Shown one piece after another: positions 1-9,403 of a DNA stretch of 64,000 nucleotides. The first letter of the stretch is position 1. The number at the start of each line of letters is the position of its first letter. A model generated the notes under the pieces. That model was not told the origin of the DNA. It searched no databases and saw nothing but the letters and a program-made list of their open reading frames with translations. Location of the stretch: positions 186,001 through 250,000 of the forward strand of contig NZ_QLLR01000002.1 of the NCBI RefSeq assembly GCF_003259615.1. Reading direction: 5' to 3'. The position numbers and the translations under genes are program-made. The DNA comes from Pedobacter cryoconitis. Lineage in GTDB: Bacteria; Bacteroidota; Bacteroidia; Sphingobacteriales; Sphingobacteriaceae.

Positions 1-1371
1 TACTTGCAAATCGGTATAAGGGGCAACCAAATCATTGATGACTACCTGGTTATCCAGAATGCCGTGAAGGTACGAGCCCCAGCATTTTTCTGATAAAAAA
101 TAACCATCAGTATGGTTTTCTACTAAATAAGCGACAGGTTGTGGTGCTCCCTGAACTTTAGTCTCCCCCATGTGGATCTCATATCCTATACAGTTTTCAG
201 CGAAATTACGGTACGTAAAACTACATTGCCTGGTGGTTTTTTCTCCAAGTATTGTGGTTTCTACGGGTAAAATACCCAGGCCTTCAGCTTCTCCTGCAAC
301 TGACTCTATTTGCCCGGGGTCTTGAATAGTTTTACCCATCATTTGATAGCCTCCGCAGATGCCAATTACCGTTTTTGCATTTTGATGCGCCAGGATAATC
401 GCTGTTGCAAGCCCGTTCTCCCGGAGCTCAATCAGATCTTCAATGGTATTTTTACTGCCGGGCAGAATCACAATATCTGCCTGAGCAATTCCTGCTGCAG
501 TATGGGTATAATAAAGATTGACGCGGCTATCTTTATCCAAACGGTCAAAATCAGTAAAATTAGACATCCTGCTTAGCAAAACTACCGCAATATTGACTTT
601 ACCTGCCACAGGTTGATTTCTTTTCAGTTTCAGAGAAACGGCATCTTCTTCTTCGATAAAAATATCCTTGAAGTAAGGAATAATTCCGATGACCGGAACT
701 CCGCACAAATCTTCAATCATCTTTTTCCCCTCTTGGAAAAGATCCGGGTCGCCTCGGAATTTATTGATAATAATACCTTTAATACATACTTTTTCTTCTG
801 GTTCCAGCAATTGCATCGTTCCATAAAGACTGGCAAAAATACCACCTTTATCAATATCTGTAACCAGGTAAGTTGCTGCGCCGGCTGCTATAGCCATCCT
901 CATATTGGTAATATCCCTTTTTTTGAGGTTCAATTCAGAGATACTCCCCGCTCCTTCCATCACGATAGGTGAATAACGGGAGGCCAGCCTTTGATAAGCG
1001 CGTTTAACTTCTTCAAAAAGCGTAGCACGATCATTTGATAAAAAGTATTCTTTTGCGCTTTGATTGCCTATTGATTTTCCGTTCAGGATCACTTGTGCAG
1101 TTTGATCATTTGTGGGTTTAAGCAACACAGGGTTCATATCAGTATGGCAGGGAATCCCGGCAGCTTCTGCTTGTACGGCCTGTGCGCGCCCTATTTCCAG
1201 GCCCTCGGGAGTAGCATAACTATTAAGTGACATATTCTGCGCTTTAAAGGGTGCTGGTGTATAGCCGTCTTGCTTAAAGATCCGGCAGAATCCGGCAGTA
1301 ATTACACTTTTACCTACATCAGATGAGGTTCCAACAAACATAACTGGCCTGAGCTTCCTTTGATTTTCCAT
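1..1371 (-). CDS. cobQ: Cobyric acid synthase (CobQ), 3' end cut by window edge
   Basis: This amidotransferase amidates the corrin side chains of adenosylcobyrinate a,c-diamide during cobalamin synthesis in the cytoplasm. Translating the minus strand from the ATG at 1371 gives 457 codons without a stop. The N-terminal ATP-binding domain carries GTSSDVGKS and the family motif KAQNMSLNSY, followed by NPVLLKP and VMEGAGS. The C-terminal class I glutamine amidotransferase part carries GICGGYQMMG with its nucleophilic Cys, and HGILDN near the window edge. The usual family length is about 490 residues, so only some 30 C-terminal residues are missing. It is divergent from the GH30 gene. No other cobalamin gene is visible, so the rest of the pathway would lie to the left. 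The family call is secure. Confidence 0.95.
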   Translation of the reverse strand, partial: MENQRKLRPVMFVGTSSDVGKSVITAGFCRIFKQDGYTPAPFKAQNMSLNSYATPEGLEIGRAQAVQAEAAGIPCHTDMNPVLLKPTNDQTAQVILNGKSIGNQSAKEYFLSNDRATLFEEVKRAYQRLASRYSPIVMEGAGSISELNLKKRDITNMRMAIAAGAATYLVTDIDKGGIFASLYGTMQLLEPEEKVCIKGIIINKFRGDPDLFQEGKKMIEDLCGVPVIGIIPYFKDIFIEEEDAVSLKLKRNQPVAGKVNIAVVLLSRMSNFTDFDRLDKDSRVNLYYTHTAAGIAQADIVILPGSKNTIEDLIELRENGLATAIILAHQNAKTVIGICGGYQMMGKTIQDPGQIESVAGEAEGLGILPVETTILGEKTTRQCSFTYRNFAENCIGYEIHMGETKVQGAPQPVAYLVENHTDGYFLSEKCWGSYLHGILDNQVVINDLVAPYTDLQV

Positions 1372-1531
1372 GGATTGCAAGCTTACACAATTTATCAGAG
1401 CTTAACAATGCAATTTATTCTCCTCAGCTGGCAAATCCTGATACTGCTGATCAGTAAAATCTAATTCCTTTCCATTATCTTAATGTTCAATTAACAACTA
1501 CACCTGATACTTGAAAAACAATAATTTAACC

Positions 1532-3022
1532 ATGAAAAGATCAATTTTAATGATGACTCTGCCAGTCTTACTGGCTTTATCCTGCAAGAAGGACCATGTA
1601 CTGCAGCAGCAAAAAACCAGTTCAGTAAAAAATGATGCAGTAGAAATTGCCAGGGATACCGCGGATATTACTTTGTCCTGGGATAAAACCTACCAAAAGA
1701 TAGAAGGATTTGGTGCATTTGGTGGCAGAATTACTCCTTTTTTCGAATCTCCAAAACGCGATAGTATCATGGATCAGTTATGGGGACAAAAGGGTCTGCA
1801 GCTGACGATCATCCGCGGAAAAATTATCCGCAGTTATCCTTTTGATAAACAGAATGGCGTGGTGAGCATCAAACCTGCTGGTGCTGATATTGATATGGAT
1901 GTAAACAGCGCTGCTTATCAAAAGCTGACAGCAGATGAAAAGGAACAAATCGGTCAGTTATGGATCCTGAAAAAGGCTAAAGAGCGTTATCAATTGCCAA
2001 TTATGTTTGCGAGTGCGTGGACACCACCGCTTTATATGAAGACTAATCCTGCGAGTGAAAGCGGCAAAAATTTTAACGGGCTTAATTTTAAATGCTGTTC
2101 AACAGATTTCGCACGTTATTTGTCCGGGTTTACTAAAGCTTATCAGAATGAGGGCATCAATTTCTACGCGATTTCGCCAACGAATGAACCTGAGAATATA
2201 TTTTCAGACTGGGATGCTTCTTATTGGGATGCAAAACATCTGGGCGAATTTGTTTCCGGCAACCTCCGTCCTGCTTTAAATGCCGCCGGATTAACTGCTA
2301 CAAAAATCATTTCTTCTGAGAATGCAGCCTGGGGAACAGCAAATTCTTTTCTTTCAGGGATGGATAAAAGTAATGTCAATATTTTAGCGGGACATGGATA
2401 CGTGGAAATAGGAGATCTTATTTTTGGCAAACGCGGACTCAACCAGGATCCCAAACCCTGGTCTTTTGCGACGGGCAATAAACCGGTCTGGTTAACAGAA
2501 ACATCGGATGATGGGGGCACTTATGATGGAACAATTACTGGTGGCCTTAAATTAGCAACGAGTATACATAAGTTTTTGGCAGAATGTAATATCAATGCCT
2601 TTGTGTATTGGCTGGGGATGCTCGCTATTAAAAATAATGAGTCACTGATCGGAACCAATAGTGATGGCAGCCTGGAGTTTCCTAAAACCTACGAGGTAAT
2701 GGGCCAATTTTCAAGGGCCATTCATCCTGGTTATGTTCGTTTTGATTCCAAACTGCAGAATAATTCAACGTTAAAGGTATCAGCTTATAAGGACCCTGTG
2801 TCTGGAAAGTTCAGTTTGGTCGCCATCAATCCGGGTCAGCAAGCTGTGGTTTGTAAAGTAAGGTTAACTGGTTTTAATGCCGGACTGCTTAATTCTTATC
2901 AAACAACTGCCGGTCATATCAGGTGGCAGAATGGTGATGCCATTGCTGTAAAAGCCAATGGTATTTTTGAAGTACTGGTTCCTGCTTCAGGTGTGATTAC
3001 TTTTACGGGTATTAAAGGATAA
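1532..3022 (+). CDS. GH30-family glycoside hydrolase, lipoprotein (glucosylceramidase-like)
   Basis: This is a predicted outer-surface or periplasmic retaining glycosidase of family GH30. I chose the ATG at 1532 rather than the upstream TTG at 1511, because it gives a clean lipoprotein signal peptide ending in the lipobox LALSC, followed by charged residues. The sequence then shows the GH30 hallmark IEGFGAFGG. ISPTNEPE contains the likely acid/base Glu219, and VWLTETSDDGG the likely nucleophile Glu323. The C-terminal roughly 80 residues look like the family beta-sandwich. The protein is 496 residues, in range for GH30. It stands alone with no SusCD partner, so the substrate (beta-glucosyl, beta-xylosyl or beta-1,6-glucan) cannot be told from context. 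A GNAT gene follows after 44 bp and may be co-transcribed. Confidence 0.85.
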   Translation: MKRSILMMTLPVLLALSCKKDHVLQQQKTSSVKNDAVEIARDTADITLSWDKTYQKIEGFGAFGGRITPFFESPKRDSIMDQLWGQKGLQLTIIRGKIIRSYPFDKQNGVVSIKPAGADIDMDVNSAAYQKLTADEKEQIGQLWILKKAKERYQLPIMFASAWTPPLYMKTNPASESGKNFNGLNFKCCSTDFARYLSGFTKAYQNEGINFYAISPTNEPENIFSDWDASYWDAKHLGEFVSGNLRPALNAAGLTATKIISSENAAWGTANSFLSGMDKSNVNILAGHGYVEIGDLIFGKRGLNQDPKPWSFATGNKPVWLTETSDDGGTYDGTITGGLKLATSIHKFLAECNINAFVYWLGMLAIKNNESLIGTNSDGSLEFPKTYEVMGQFSRAIHPGYVRFDSKLQNNSTLKVSAYKDPVSGKFSLVAINPGQQAVVCKVRLTGFNAGLLNSYQTTAGHIRWQNGDAIAVKANGIFEVLVPASGVITFTGIKG

Positions 3023-3066
3023 CCAGAAATTATCATTATGTTACCTACTGTAATACCCTGATCAAA

Positions 3067-3582
3067 ATGCCTTTTAAAAAGATAACCACAGAAAGACTTT
3101 ATTTAATTCCTTTTACGCGGTCCATTTGCGAAGGATTATTGCATGATGATTTGACCAGTTTAACAGCGCTGGGTATAAAACCAGCTCAGGGATGGCCGGA
3201 TGAAGATATGCTGGATACGTTGCCCAGAATCATGAATAAACTGAACCTGGTCCCCTCACCGTCTGGTTTTGAATCGTGGATGATTATTGAAAAGCAAAAT
3301 CACACGATCATTGGGGATACGGGTTTTAAAGGTTTACCTGATTCAAATGGAGCAGCCGATGTGGGTTATGGAATAATAGAGAGTGCAAGGCGTAACGGCT
3401 ATGCAACAGAAGCAGTGAAAGGCTTGATCAACTGGGCATTTCAACAACCTGGTTTACTGGTGATAACAGCGAGTTGTGATCCCCTGAATACAGGTTCACA
3501 ACAAGTATTGAGCGCTATTGGGTTTAGTTTTAAAGGAACGCATGAAGGCTTTTTTCAATGGGAACTCAGGCCGTCTGCCTGA
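3067..3582 (+). CDS. GNAT-family N-acetyltransferase (RimJ/RimL type)
   Basis: This is a 171-residue acetyl-CoA-dependent N-acetyltransferase of the RimJ/RimL-like branch, cytoplasmic. The visible features are the N-terminal TTERLYLIPF strand, the GDTGFKG turn, and the acetyl-CoA pyrophosphate-binding region around GYGIIESARRNGYATEAVKGLINWAF. It ends with the family's N-P-S-like loop, here DPLNTGSQQVLSAIGFSFKG. The substrate cannot be predicted; members act on ribosomal proteins, amino acids or small amines. It lies 44 bp behind the GH30 gene on the same strand and about 95 bp ahead of the thioredoxin-fold gene. Confidence 0.85.
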   Translation: MPFKKITTERLYLIPFTRSICEGLLHDDLTSLTALGIKPAQGWPDEDMLDTLPRIMNKLNLVPSPSGFESWMIIEKQNHTIIGDTGFKGLPDSNGAADVGYGIIESARRNGYATEAVKGLINWAFQQPGLLVITASCDPLNTGSQQVLSAIGFSFKGTHEGFFQWELRPSA

Positions 3583-3677
3583 TAATTTGACGATATTGTT
3601 ACTCTACAGAGTTAGTAGATTTTAATTACATATAGTATATTCGCCGTATTATGATAACAATTGATCCAAAATTAATT

Positions 3678-4916
3678 ATGCACAGGTACAAAAAGGTCCT
3701 TGCAATAGGTTTATTCACTCTTTTATCTGTTGGCGCTTCTGCGCAGACTTCTCTTCAGCATGGTGCATGGCGCGCTGCACTGCTAAGGAATGATGGAAAC
3801 AAGATTATTTTCAATCTTGATATTCAGCAGCTCAAAGGAAAAACGGTATTCTATATCGTCAATGAGCCTGAAAAAATGCTGGCCGACGATGTGACTATTG
3901 TTAAGGATTCTGTATTTATTAATATGCCGGTTTTTGAATCTGCTTTCAGGTTAAAGATAATATCAAAAGATAGCCTGTCGGGAACATGGATCAGAAAGAC
4001 AACTTCAAAAGATATTGTTATGCCTTTTACTGCTACCACTAAACAAGCTTACCGCTTCCCTGCTGTAAAGGGAAATGCAACCGAAAGTGCTGATGGTAAA
4101 TGGAAAATTGATTTTACAAGAAGTAACAATTCTGAGCGGGAAGCAATCGGACAGTTTTCACAAAAAGGAAACCAGGTGACCGGGTCTATCCTCACCCCTT
4201 CTGGTGATTACCGCTATCTTTCGGGAATAGTAACGGGTGATTCACTTCAAGTCTCTACTTTTGACGGTATCCATGCGATGGTATTCACTGGAAAGATCAA
4301 TAAGGGCAAGATTACAAATGGTAATTTATATAGCGGCCCGGTTTCCAAAGAGGTATGGACTGCGCAAAAAGATGATCAGGCAGCTTTATCTGCTGAGCAG
4401 GTTACCAAACTTAAAGATGGGGAAGATGGCCGTTTAAATTTCAGCTTTCCTGATCTTGACGGAAAACAGGTTTCTATTACAGACAAAAGATTTAAAAATA
4501 AAGTGGTGATCATACAGTTAATGGGCTCGTGGTGCCCGAACTGCATGGACGAAACAGCATTTTTGAGCGAGTATTATGACAAGAACAGCAAGAAAGGCGT
4601 AGAAGTTCTTGGACTTGCTTACGAATACACGACGGACTTCAAACGTTCTGCGGCAAGTTTGCGTAAATTTCAAAAAAGATTTAATGTAAAATACCCTTTG
4701 TTGATTACCCCGACAACGGTTTCTGATTCTTTACATACGGAAAAAACGCTACCGCAGCTTACAGCAATCAAAGTTTTTCCAACTACGCTGATTTTAGATA
4801 AGAGCGGAAAAGTAACGGAAATTACCACAGACTTTTACGGTCCGGGAACCGGAGATTATTATACCAGGTATAAGGAAGCTTTTGAGAAAAAGATTAATGA
4901 GCTGCTTGAAAAATAA
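3678..4916 (+). CDS. TlpA-like thioredoxin-fold periplasmic disulfide oxidoreductase
   Basis: This is a secreted thioredoxin-fold protein of the AhpC/TSA-redoxin (TlpA) group. The reading frame extends to an ATG at 3651, but the ATG at 3678 begins a typical Sec signal peptide (short Lys/Arg n-region, LAIGLFTLLSVGASAQ), so I prefer it. Residues about 25-240 form an all-beta N-terminal region often found fused to such redoxins in Bacteroidota. The C-terminal domain has MGSWCPNCMDE with the redox pair Cys286/Cys289 and the cis-Pro region VFPTTLILDKSGKV. It likely reduces or isomerises disulfides of envelope proteins. A strong hairpin terminator follows. Confidence 0.88.
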   Translation: MHRYKKVLAIGLFTLLSVGASAQTSLQHGAWRAALLRNDGNKIIFNLDIQQLKGKTVFYIVNEPEKMLADDVTIVKDSVFINMPVFESAFRLKIISKDSLSGTWIRKTTSKDIVMPFTATTKQAYRFPAVKGNATESADGKWKIDFTRSNNSEREAIGQFSQKGNQVTGSILTPSGDYRYLSGIVTGDSLQVSTFDGIHAMVFTGKINKGKITNGNLYSGPVSKEVWTAQKDDQAALSAEQVTKLKDGEDGRLNFSFPDLDGKQVSITDKRFKNKVVIIQLMGSWCPNCMDETAFLSEYYDKNSKKGVEVLGLAYEYTTDFKRSAASLRKFQKRFNVKYPLLITPTTVSDSLHTEKTLPQLTAIKVFPTTLILDKSGKVTEITTDFYGPGTGDYYTRYKEAFEKKINELLEK

Positions 4917-4930
4917 GCGCTCGATATAGC

Positions 4931-4989
4931 TTCAGCACCGGTGCTGAAAAATGGGACACGATGTTTTTACATCGTGTCCCATTTTTTTT
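4931..4989 (+). terminator. Terminator hairpin preceded by a perfect 18-bp palindrome
   Basis: The arms at 4950-4963 and 4970-4983 pair perfectly over 14 bp around a 6-nt loop and run into eight T residues, giving a classical intrinsic terminator for the thioredoxin-fold gene. Immediately before it, 4931-4948 is the perfect palindrome TTCAGCACCGGTGCTGAA, which the terminator does not need and which could be a protein-binding site or a cruciform. Confidence 0.85.
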
Positions 4990-5207
4990 AGAGCTACAGG
5001 GAGTTTTTTACCACCTTCAGGAATATCGGCCAAAAGTCTTTTAGTCCACATTTTTGTAGAATCCAAATTACTATAATGTTTTAGCATTTATTTACAAGGA
5101 CAGACATCTGAATTTTACACCATAAAAAACTACAAATGAGTGTATTACATACAAATAATATTGATGAATTTTATCATTAGATTCGGTCAGATTTAGAAAA
5201 AAAGGAC

Positions 5208-7130
5208 TTGAAAGCTGTACAATTTTGTGGATTACCAGGATATAAATTTATCTATATTCTTCTTTTATATTGTAGTGTAAGTTTACCACAAAAAGTATTT
5301 TCACAGATCTGTACAGGCAGTTTAGGTGACCCTGCGGTAAGTATTGATTTTGGAAGAGGAACGGATAATTTCGGCCCGGCTTTAGGTGCGGCTACAAATT
5401 ATCAGTATGTAGCTTCATTAAATCCGGGCGATGGTTCTTATACCATTGTAAAAAGTATTGGTGGCGGGGCATGGTTTAAGACAGTCAATCATACGCCAAA
5501 TGATCCGGATGGTTATATGATGATGATCAATGCCAGCTACCAGCCAGGGGTTTTCTATGAAACAGCCATTCAGACAGACCTGTGCCCGAACACGACTTAT
5601 GAATTTGCAGCCTGGGTAACAAATTTACTGACCTATTCAGGTAAAAAGCCGAACCTGACTTTCTCGGTGCTCACACCAGACGATCAGCTTTTAGGGACAT
5701 ACACGACCGGAGATATTCCGGAAAACCCGGTATCCACCTGGAAACAGTATGGCTTTTTATTCACGACCAGCAATGTGAACAGGGTCAAGATCAGAATCGT
5801 CAATAATGGACCGGGAGGTGATGGAAATGATCTGGCACTGGATGACATTACTTTCAGAGCCTGCGGACCTAAAATCAGCACTATGATAGACCATACGAAT
5901 CAGGCGGAAAAGACAATTTGTAAAGAAGATGGGGTAGTCTTGTCTGCAGATGTCCAGGGGTCTGCTACTTTGCAGTATCAATGGCAAAAAACAGTAAATG
6001 GCCAGTGGACAGACCTGAATGGGGAAACCTCCACACAATTAAACCTGGCTGCGGGATCTTTACAGACAGGAGATTTTCAATATCGCCTGGTGGCAGCTGA
6101 AGCTACCAACTTTAATTCACCGGCCTGCAGAACTGCATCACAGCCCATCAGCATTCACGTAAAAACTTTATCAATACCTGTTGTAACGTCCACATTAGCT
6201 ATTTGTGAAGGGGGTACGATCTACCTGGATGTAACGGGTACGGATGGCCCCTATTTATGGACTGGCCCGGGTAATTTTAGTTCAACAGAAAAATCACCAG
6301 TTATTGCAAACGCTGTTTTAACGCAGAGTGGTGATTACCAGGTAACGACTATGCTGGGTAATTGTACGGCTTCTGCAAAGACCAAAGTGAGCGTACTGCC
6401 TTTTCCTGTTCCGGTTGTTGATCCTGCCGAGCCGATCTGCAGCGGGAGTTCGGTCATGCTCCATGCTGCCGGGGGAACGCAGTATAACTGGACACCGGCC
6501 ACTGGTTTATCAGCTACTGATATTTCCAATCCGGTTGCCAGTCCTGTTCAAACTACTTTATATACAGTGACTATTTCTAATGGGACCTGTGAAAAGCAGG
6601 CGAATGTTACTGTAGAGGTATTAAAAAAGATAACGGCAAATGCGGGACGTAACCGTGTAATCATTGAAGGACAAGCGATTACGCTTGAAGGAGAAATTTC
6701 CGGGGATCATGTTAAGTATCTATGGTCACCTGCTGATGGGCTGGACGACCCGGCAAAGCTGAACCCTGTAGCTACCCCTGTTCAGGATGTAACCTATACT
6801 TTGACTGCCTGGTCAGCAGATGGTTGTACGGGCGCATCGGCAGATGTTACGATTAAAGTACTGAAGAAAATCGTGATCCCGAATACCATCACTCCAAATG
6901 GGGATGGCGTGAATGATTTATGGAACATTGCGGCACTGGATAACTACCCTGCTGCTGCGGTTATGGTTTTTAACAGGTATGGAGAGAAAGTTTATACAGG
7001 AACTGGCGATGGAAAGAGCTGGGATGGGAAATACAAAGGTACGTATGTGCCTGTAGGGGTTTATTATTATGTAATTGATTTACACGACGGGCAAAAGATA
7101 ATGTCGGGCTCTTTAACGGTTTTAAGGTAA
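5208..7130 (+). CDS. T9SS type-B secreted adhesin-like protein with Ig-like repeats
   Basis: This 640-residue secreted protein probably starts at the TTG at 5208, preceded by an A-rich AAAAAAAGGA stretch; no in-frame ATG precedes the signal peptide (KFIYILLLYCSVSLPQKVFSQ). Residues about 35-225 look like a jelly-roll carbohydrate-binding module (FAAWVTN, VKIRIVNNGPGGDGNDLALDDI). Three or four Ig/PKD-like domains follow. The last 80 residues are the gliding-motility C-terminal domain, with NTITPNGDGVND, VMVFNRYGEKVY and GVYYYVIDL. That domain directs type-B cargo through the type IX secretion system. It is followed after 3 bp by a PorP/SprF gene, the usual partner that helps export or anchor type-B cargo. 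The cargo's ligand is unknown. Confidence 0.88.
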   Translation: MKAVQFCGLPGYKFIYILLLYCSVSLPQKVFSQICTGSLGDPAVSIDFGRGTDNFGPALGAATNYQYVASLNPGDGSYTIVKSIGGGAWFKTVNHTPNDPDGYMMMINASYQPGVFYETAIQTDLCPNTTYEFAAWVTNLLTYSGKKPNLTFSVLTPDDQLLGTYTTGDIPENPVSTWKQYGFLFTTSNVNRVKIRIVNNGPGGDGNDLALDDITFRACGPKISTMIDHTNQAEKTICKEDGVVLSADVQGSATLQYQWQKTVNGQWTDLNGETSTQLNLAAGSLQTGDFQYRLVAAEATNFNSPACRTASQPISIHVKTLSIPVVTSTLAICEGGTIYLDVTGTDGPYLWTGPGNFSSTEKSPVIANAVLTQSGDYQVTTMLGNCTASAKTKVSVLPFPVPVVDPAEPICSGSSVMLHAAGGTQYNWTPATGLSATDISNPVASPVQTTLYTVTISNGTCEKQANVTVEVLKKITANAGRNRVIIEGQAITLEGEISGDHVKYLWSPADGLDDPAKLNPVATPVQDVTYTLTAWSADGCTGASADVTIKVLKKIVIPNTITPNGDGVNDLWNIAALDNYPAAAVMVFNRYGEKVYTGTGDGKSWDGKYKGTYVPVGVYYYVIDLHDGQKIMSGSLTVLR

Positions 7131-7133
7131 TTT

Positions 7134-8144
7134 ATGAGAAAATTTTTCCTGATTGCAATGGGTGTTTTTTTATTTGAGGTCAGCGATGCGCAGCAGCGTC
7201 CTCAGTATACGCAGTATATTTTCAATAATTATCTGCTCAACCCGGCACTTTCAGGAATAGAAAATTATACGGATGTAAGAGTGGGTTCAAGGGTGCAATG
7301 GACCGGAATAAACGATGGCCCGGTTACTTCTTTTTTTTCTGTGAATGCGCCGTTAGGTAAGCAGTATTTGTATGGAAATGCAAATTCTTTTGCTGAAAAA
7401 GGGGAAAATCCTATGGAACGAAGTTATCTGCAGAATTATATGGCTGCTGAACCGCATCATGGGATTGGCATTTCCGGAACATTTGACAAAACCGGCCCCA
7501 TCAAAACAATGGATATAAAGGCCAGTTATGCTTACCACCTGGGGTTAAGTTCAAAAATGAACCTGAGTTTGGGAGTAGCTGCGGGAATTTCAAAAATATC
7601 ACTGGATGTTTCGAAACTAACTTTGGAAAATAGTCTTGATCCTGCAATTAATGCGGATTATAATACCAGAACACAGCCTGATCTTGATGCTGGGATCTGG
7701 TTATATGGTCCTGATTATTTTGCAGGGGTATCGGTTCAGCAACTGCTGAATAAACCAATTAGTTTTTCTGATGCACAAGCAGCGGTTGAGGGCAAACAGG
7801 TGCCTCATTTGTTTGTGACGGCTGGTTATAAGTTTTTTATCAGCGAGCAGGTGTCGGTAATGCCTTCGGTAATGTTTAAAAAGGTACAGCCTGCGCCTTT
7901 ATCAGCAGATATAAATTTTAAAGTAGCTTTTAAGGATAAGTTATGGATCGGTGGTAGTTATCGCCCGCAGGATGCGGTATCTGCGATGGCTGGTTTTAAT
8001 ATCAGCTCACTGTTTGTGTTAAGTTATGCCTATGATTTCACAACTTCCGAACTGCGTTCGGTCAGCAATGGTACGCATGAGATTGTATTGGGTATTTTAC
8101 TGAATAACAGGTATAAAGTGACTTGCCCGCAAAGAAACTGGTAA
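7134..8144 (+). CDS. PorP/SprF-family type IX secretion outer-membrane protein
   Basis: This 336-residue outer-membrane beta-barrel protein is of the PorP/SprF family. It has a signal peptide (MRKFFLIAMGVFLFEVSDAQ) followed by the family signature QYTQYIFNNYLLNPALSGIENYTDVRVGSRVQWTG, split here only by the family's usual spacing. Alternating beta-strand residues run to the C terminus. SprF-like proteins cooperate with the type IX machinery in surface exposure of type-B cargo; the gene 3 bp upstream encodes just such a cargo, so the two form a cargo-helper operon. A bidirectional terminator closes the unit. Confidence 0.92.
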   Translation: MRKFFLIAMGVFLFEVSDAQQRPQYTQYIFNNYLLNPALSGIENYTDVRVGSRVQWTGINDGPVTSFFSVNAPLGKQYLYGNANSFAEKGENPMERSYLQNYMAAEPHHGIGISGTFDKTGPIKTMDIKASYAYHLGLSSKMNLSLGVAAGISKISLDVSKLTLENSLDPAINADYNTRTQPDLDAGIWLYGPDYFAGVSVQQLLNKPISFSDAQAAVEGKQVPHLFVTAGYKFFISEQVSVMPSVMFKKVQPAPLSADINFKVAFKDKLWIGGSYRPQDAVSAMAGFNISSLFVLSYAYDFTTSELRSVSNGTHEIVLGILLNNRYKVTCPQRNW

Positions 8145-8156
8145 TTTCACAGACAT

Positions 8157-8196
8157 AAAAAAACCGCTTAAACTTAATGGTTTAAGCGGTTTTTTA
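8157..8196. terminator. Bidirectional intrinsic terminator
   Basis: The arms at 8160-8173 and 8180-8193 form a perfect stem (ACCGCTTAAAC/GTTTAAGCGGT core) with A-runs on the left and T-runs on the right, so it works for both the PorP gene and the convergent inositol-phosphate synthase gene. Confidence 0.88.
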
Positions 8197-8209
8197 ATAG
8201 GTATAATTT

Positions 8210-9403
8210 CTATTTTTTTAATTGTTTTCTTGTGGATGCTGTAAGCTCACGTTTAGCTAAGGCATGACATTCATAAATAGCATCACTGAACATCATTTGC
8301 TCTGGCGGAGTTTTCTGAGTAGAGGCTGATGGTCCTCTAAGGGCACCTACCAGGCCTAATTCTCTGGCCACATAAACGTATCTGATCGCATCAATAACCA
8401 CACCTGCAGAGTTAGGGGAATCCTGAACGGAGAGTTGTGCGTCGAAGATTACAGGTGCCCCCATAAAGCCTTCTAATTCCAGACGGAAGTTCGCAACTTT
8501 ATTGTCTCCGTAATAGGCGATATATTCTGATGGACCTGCATGAAGGAAGCTGTCTTCGGTAGAGATACCTCTGATGTCATTCTGTGCACGGATTACATTT
8601 TCTTTAGAGATCTTTTTAGATTTCAGACGATTTTTGTCTTCCATGTTAAGGAAATCTGTATTTCCGCCAACATTTCTCTGAATGTGGGCTTTGACATGGT
8701 GTCCTCTTTCGAAAGCTAATTCCTGAAGCATCTGAGAAACGATACTTGCGCCAAACTGACTACGCATGTCGTCTCCGATAATCGGAATACCTGCATCAAT
8801 AAAACGCTGCTCCCATGCTGGGTCTGAAGCGATAAATACTGGGATACAGTTCACTAAAGAGATACCTAATTCAATACAGATTTCTGCATAGAATTCTGTA
8901 GCCAGCTGTGATCCAACCGGAAGGTAATTGATCAGCACTTCAGCTTCGTGTTTACGCAATTGCGCAACAATTTCAGCACGTAAGGCAGTTACCTGAGCCT
9001 GATCGTAGGTTACACTATCAATCAAAATATCAGTATTCTTTAATTCGTCTTTGATAACGAACCTGTTAGCTTCAGGATAAGCGGTCATCTGTGGAGATAC
9101 ACCATCAATAACTGGTGATCTGTAGATAGGAGCTTCTGATTCTATGTCAGCATTCAGTATAATCGTACAATTTGGCTTCGCAAAAATGGCATCCTTTAAT
9201 GGCTGGCCGATTTTTCTTTCATCTACATCAAATCCGCAAACGAATTCAATGTTAGCTGCTTTATATCCACCGATGTCATTAGCCATCAATCCTGATGTCT
9301 TTTCTGCGTGTTTAGTGTAAAATTCTACGCCTTGTACTAATGAGCTGGCGCAATTACCTACGCCTAAAATTGCAACTCTGATTTTCTTTCCTTGGTTATG
9401 CAT
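8210..9403 (-). CDS. Inositol-3-phosphate synthase (myo-inositol-1-phosphate synthase)
   Basis: This NAD-dependent isomerase converts glucose 6-phosphate to 1D-myo-inositol 3-phosphate, the first step toward inositol phospholipids. The 397-residue protein has the short, actinobacterial/archaeal-type length rather than the roughly 530 residues of eukaryotic enzymes. Motifs seen are the N-terminal nucleotide-binding VAILGVGNCASSLVQG, INYLPVGSQ, CIPVFIASDP, GDDMRSQFGAS, and NVGGNTDFLNM with catalytic Lys residues in the following KNRLKSKKISK segment. Some Bacteroidota use this enzyme to make inositol sphingolipids, but no lipid-synthesis genes are adjacent here. It is a single-gene unit bounded by the terminator at 8157-8196. 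Confidence 0.93.
   Translation of the reverse strand: MHNQGKKIRVAILGVGNCASSLVQGVEFYTKHAEKTSGLMANDIGGYKAANIEFVCGFDVDERKIGQPLKDAIFAKPNCTIILNADIESEAPIYRSPVIDGVSPQMTAYPEANRFVIKDELKNTDILIDSVTYDQAQVTALRAEIVAQLRKHEAEVLINYLPVGSQLATEFYAEICIELGISLVNCIPVFIASDPAWEQRFIDAGIPIIGDDMRSQFGASIVSQMLQELAFERGHHVKAHIQRNVGGNTDFLNMEDKNRLKSKKISKENVIRAQNDIRGISTEDSFLHAGPSEYIAYYGDNKVANFRLELEGFMGAPVIFDAQLSVQDSPNSAGVVIDAIRYVYVARELGLVGALRGPSASTQKTPPEQMMFSDAIYECHALAKRELTASTRKQLKK

Noticed and set aside
310..972. Two plus-strand frames of 88 and 119 residues
   Set aside because: They lie antisense to the cobyric acid synthase gene, whose translation is continuous and motif-rich over the whole stretch.
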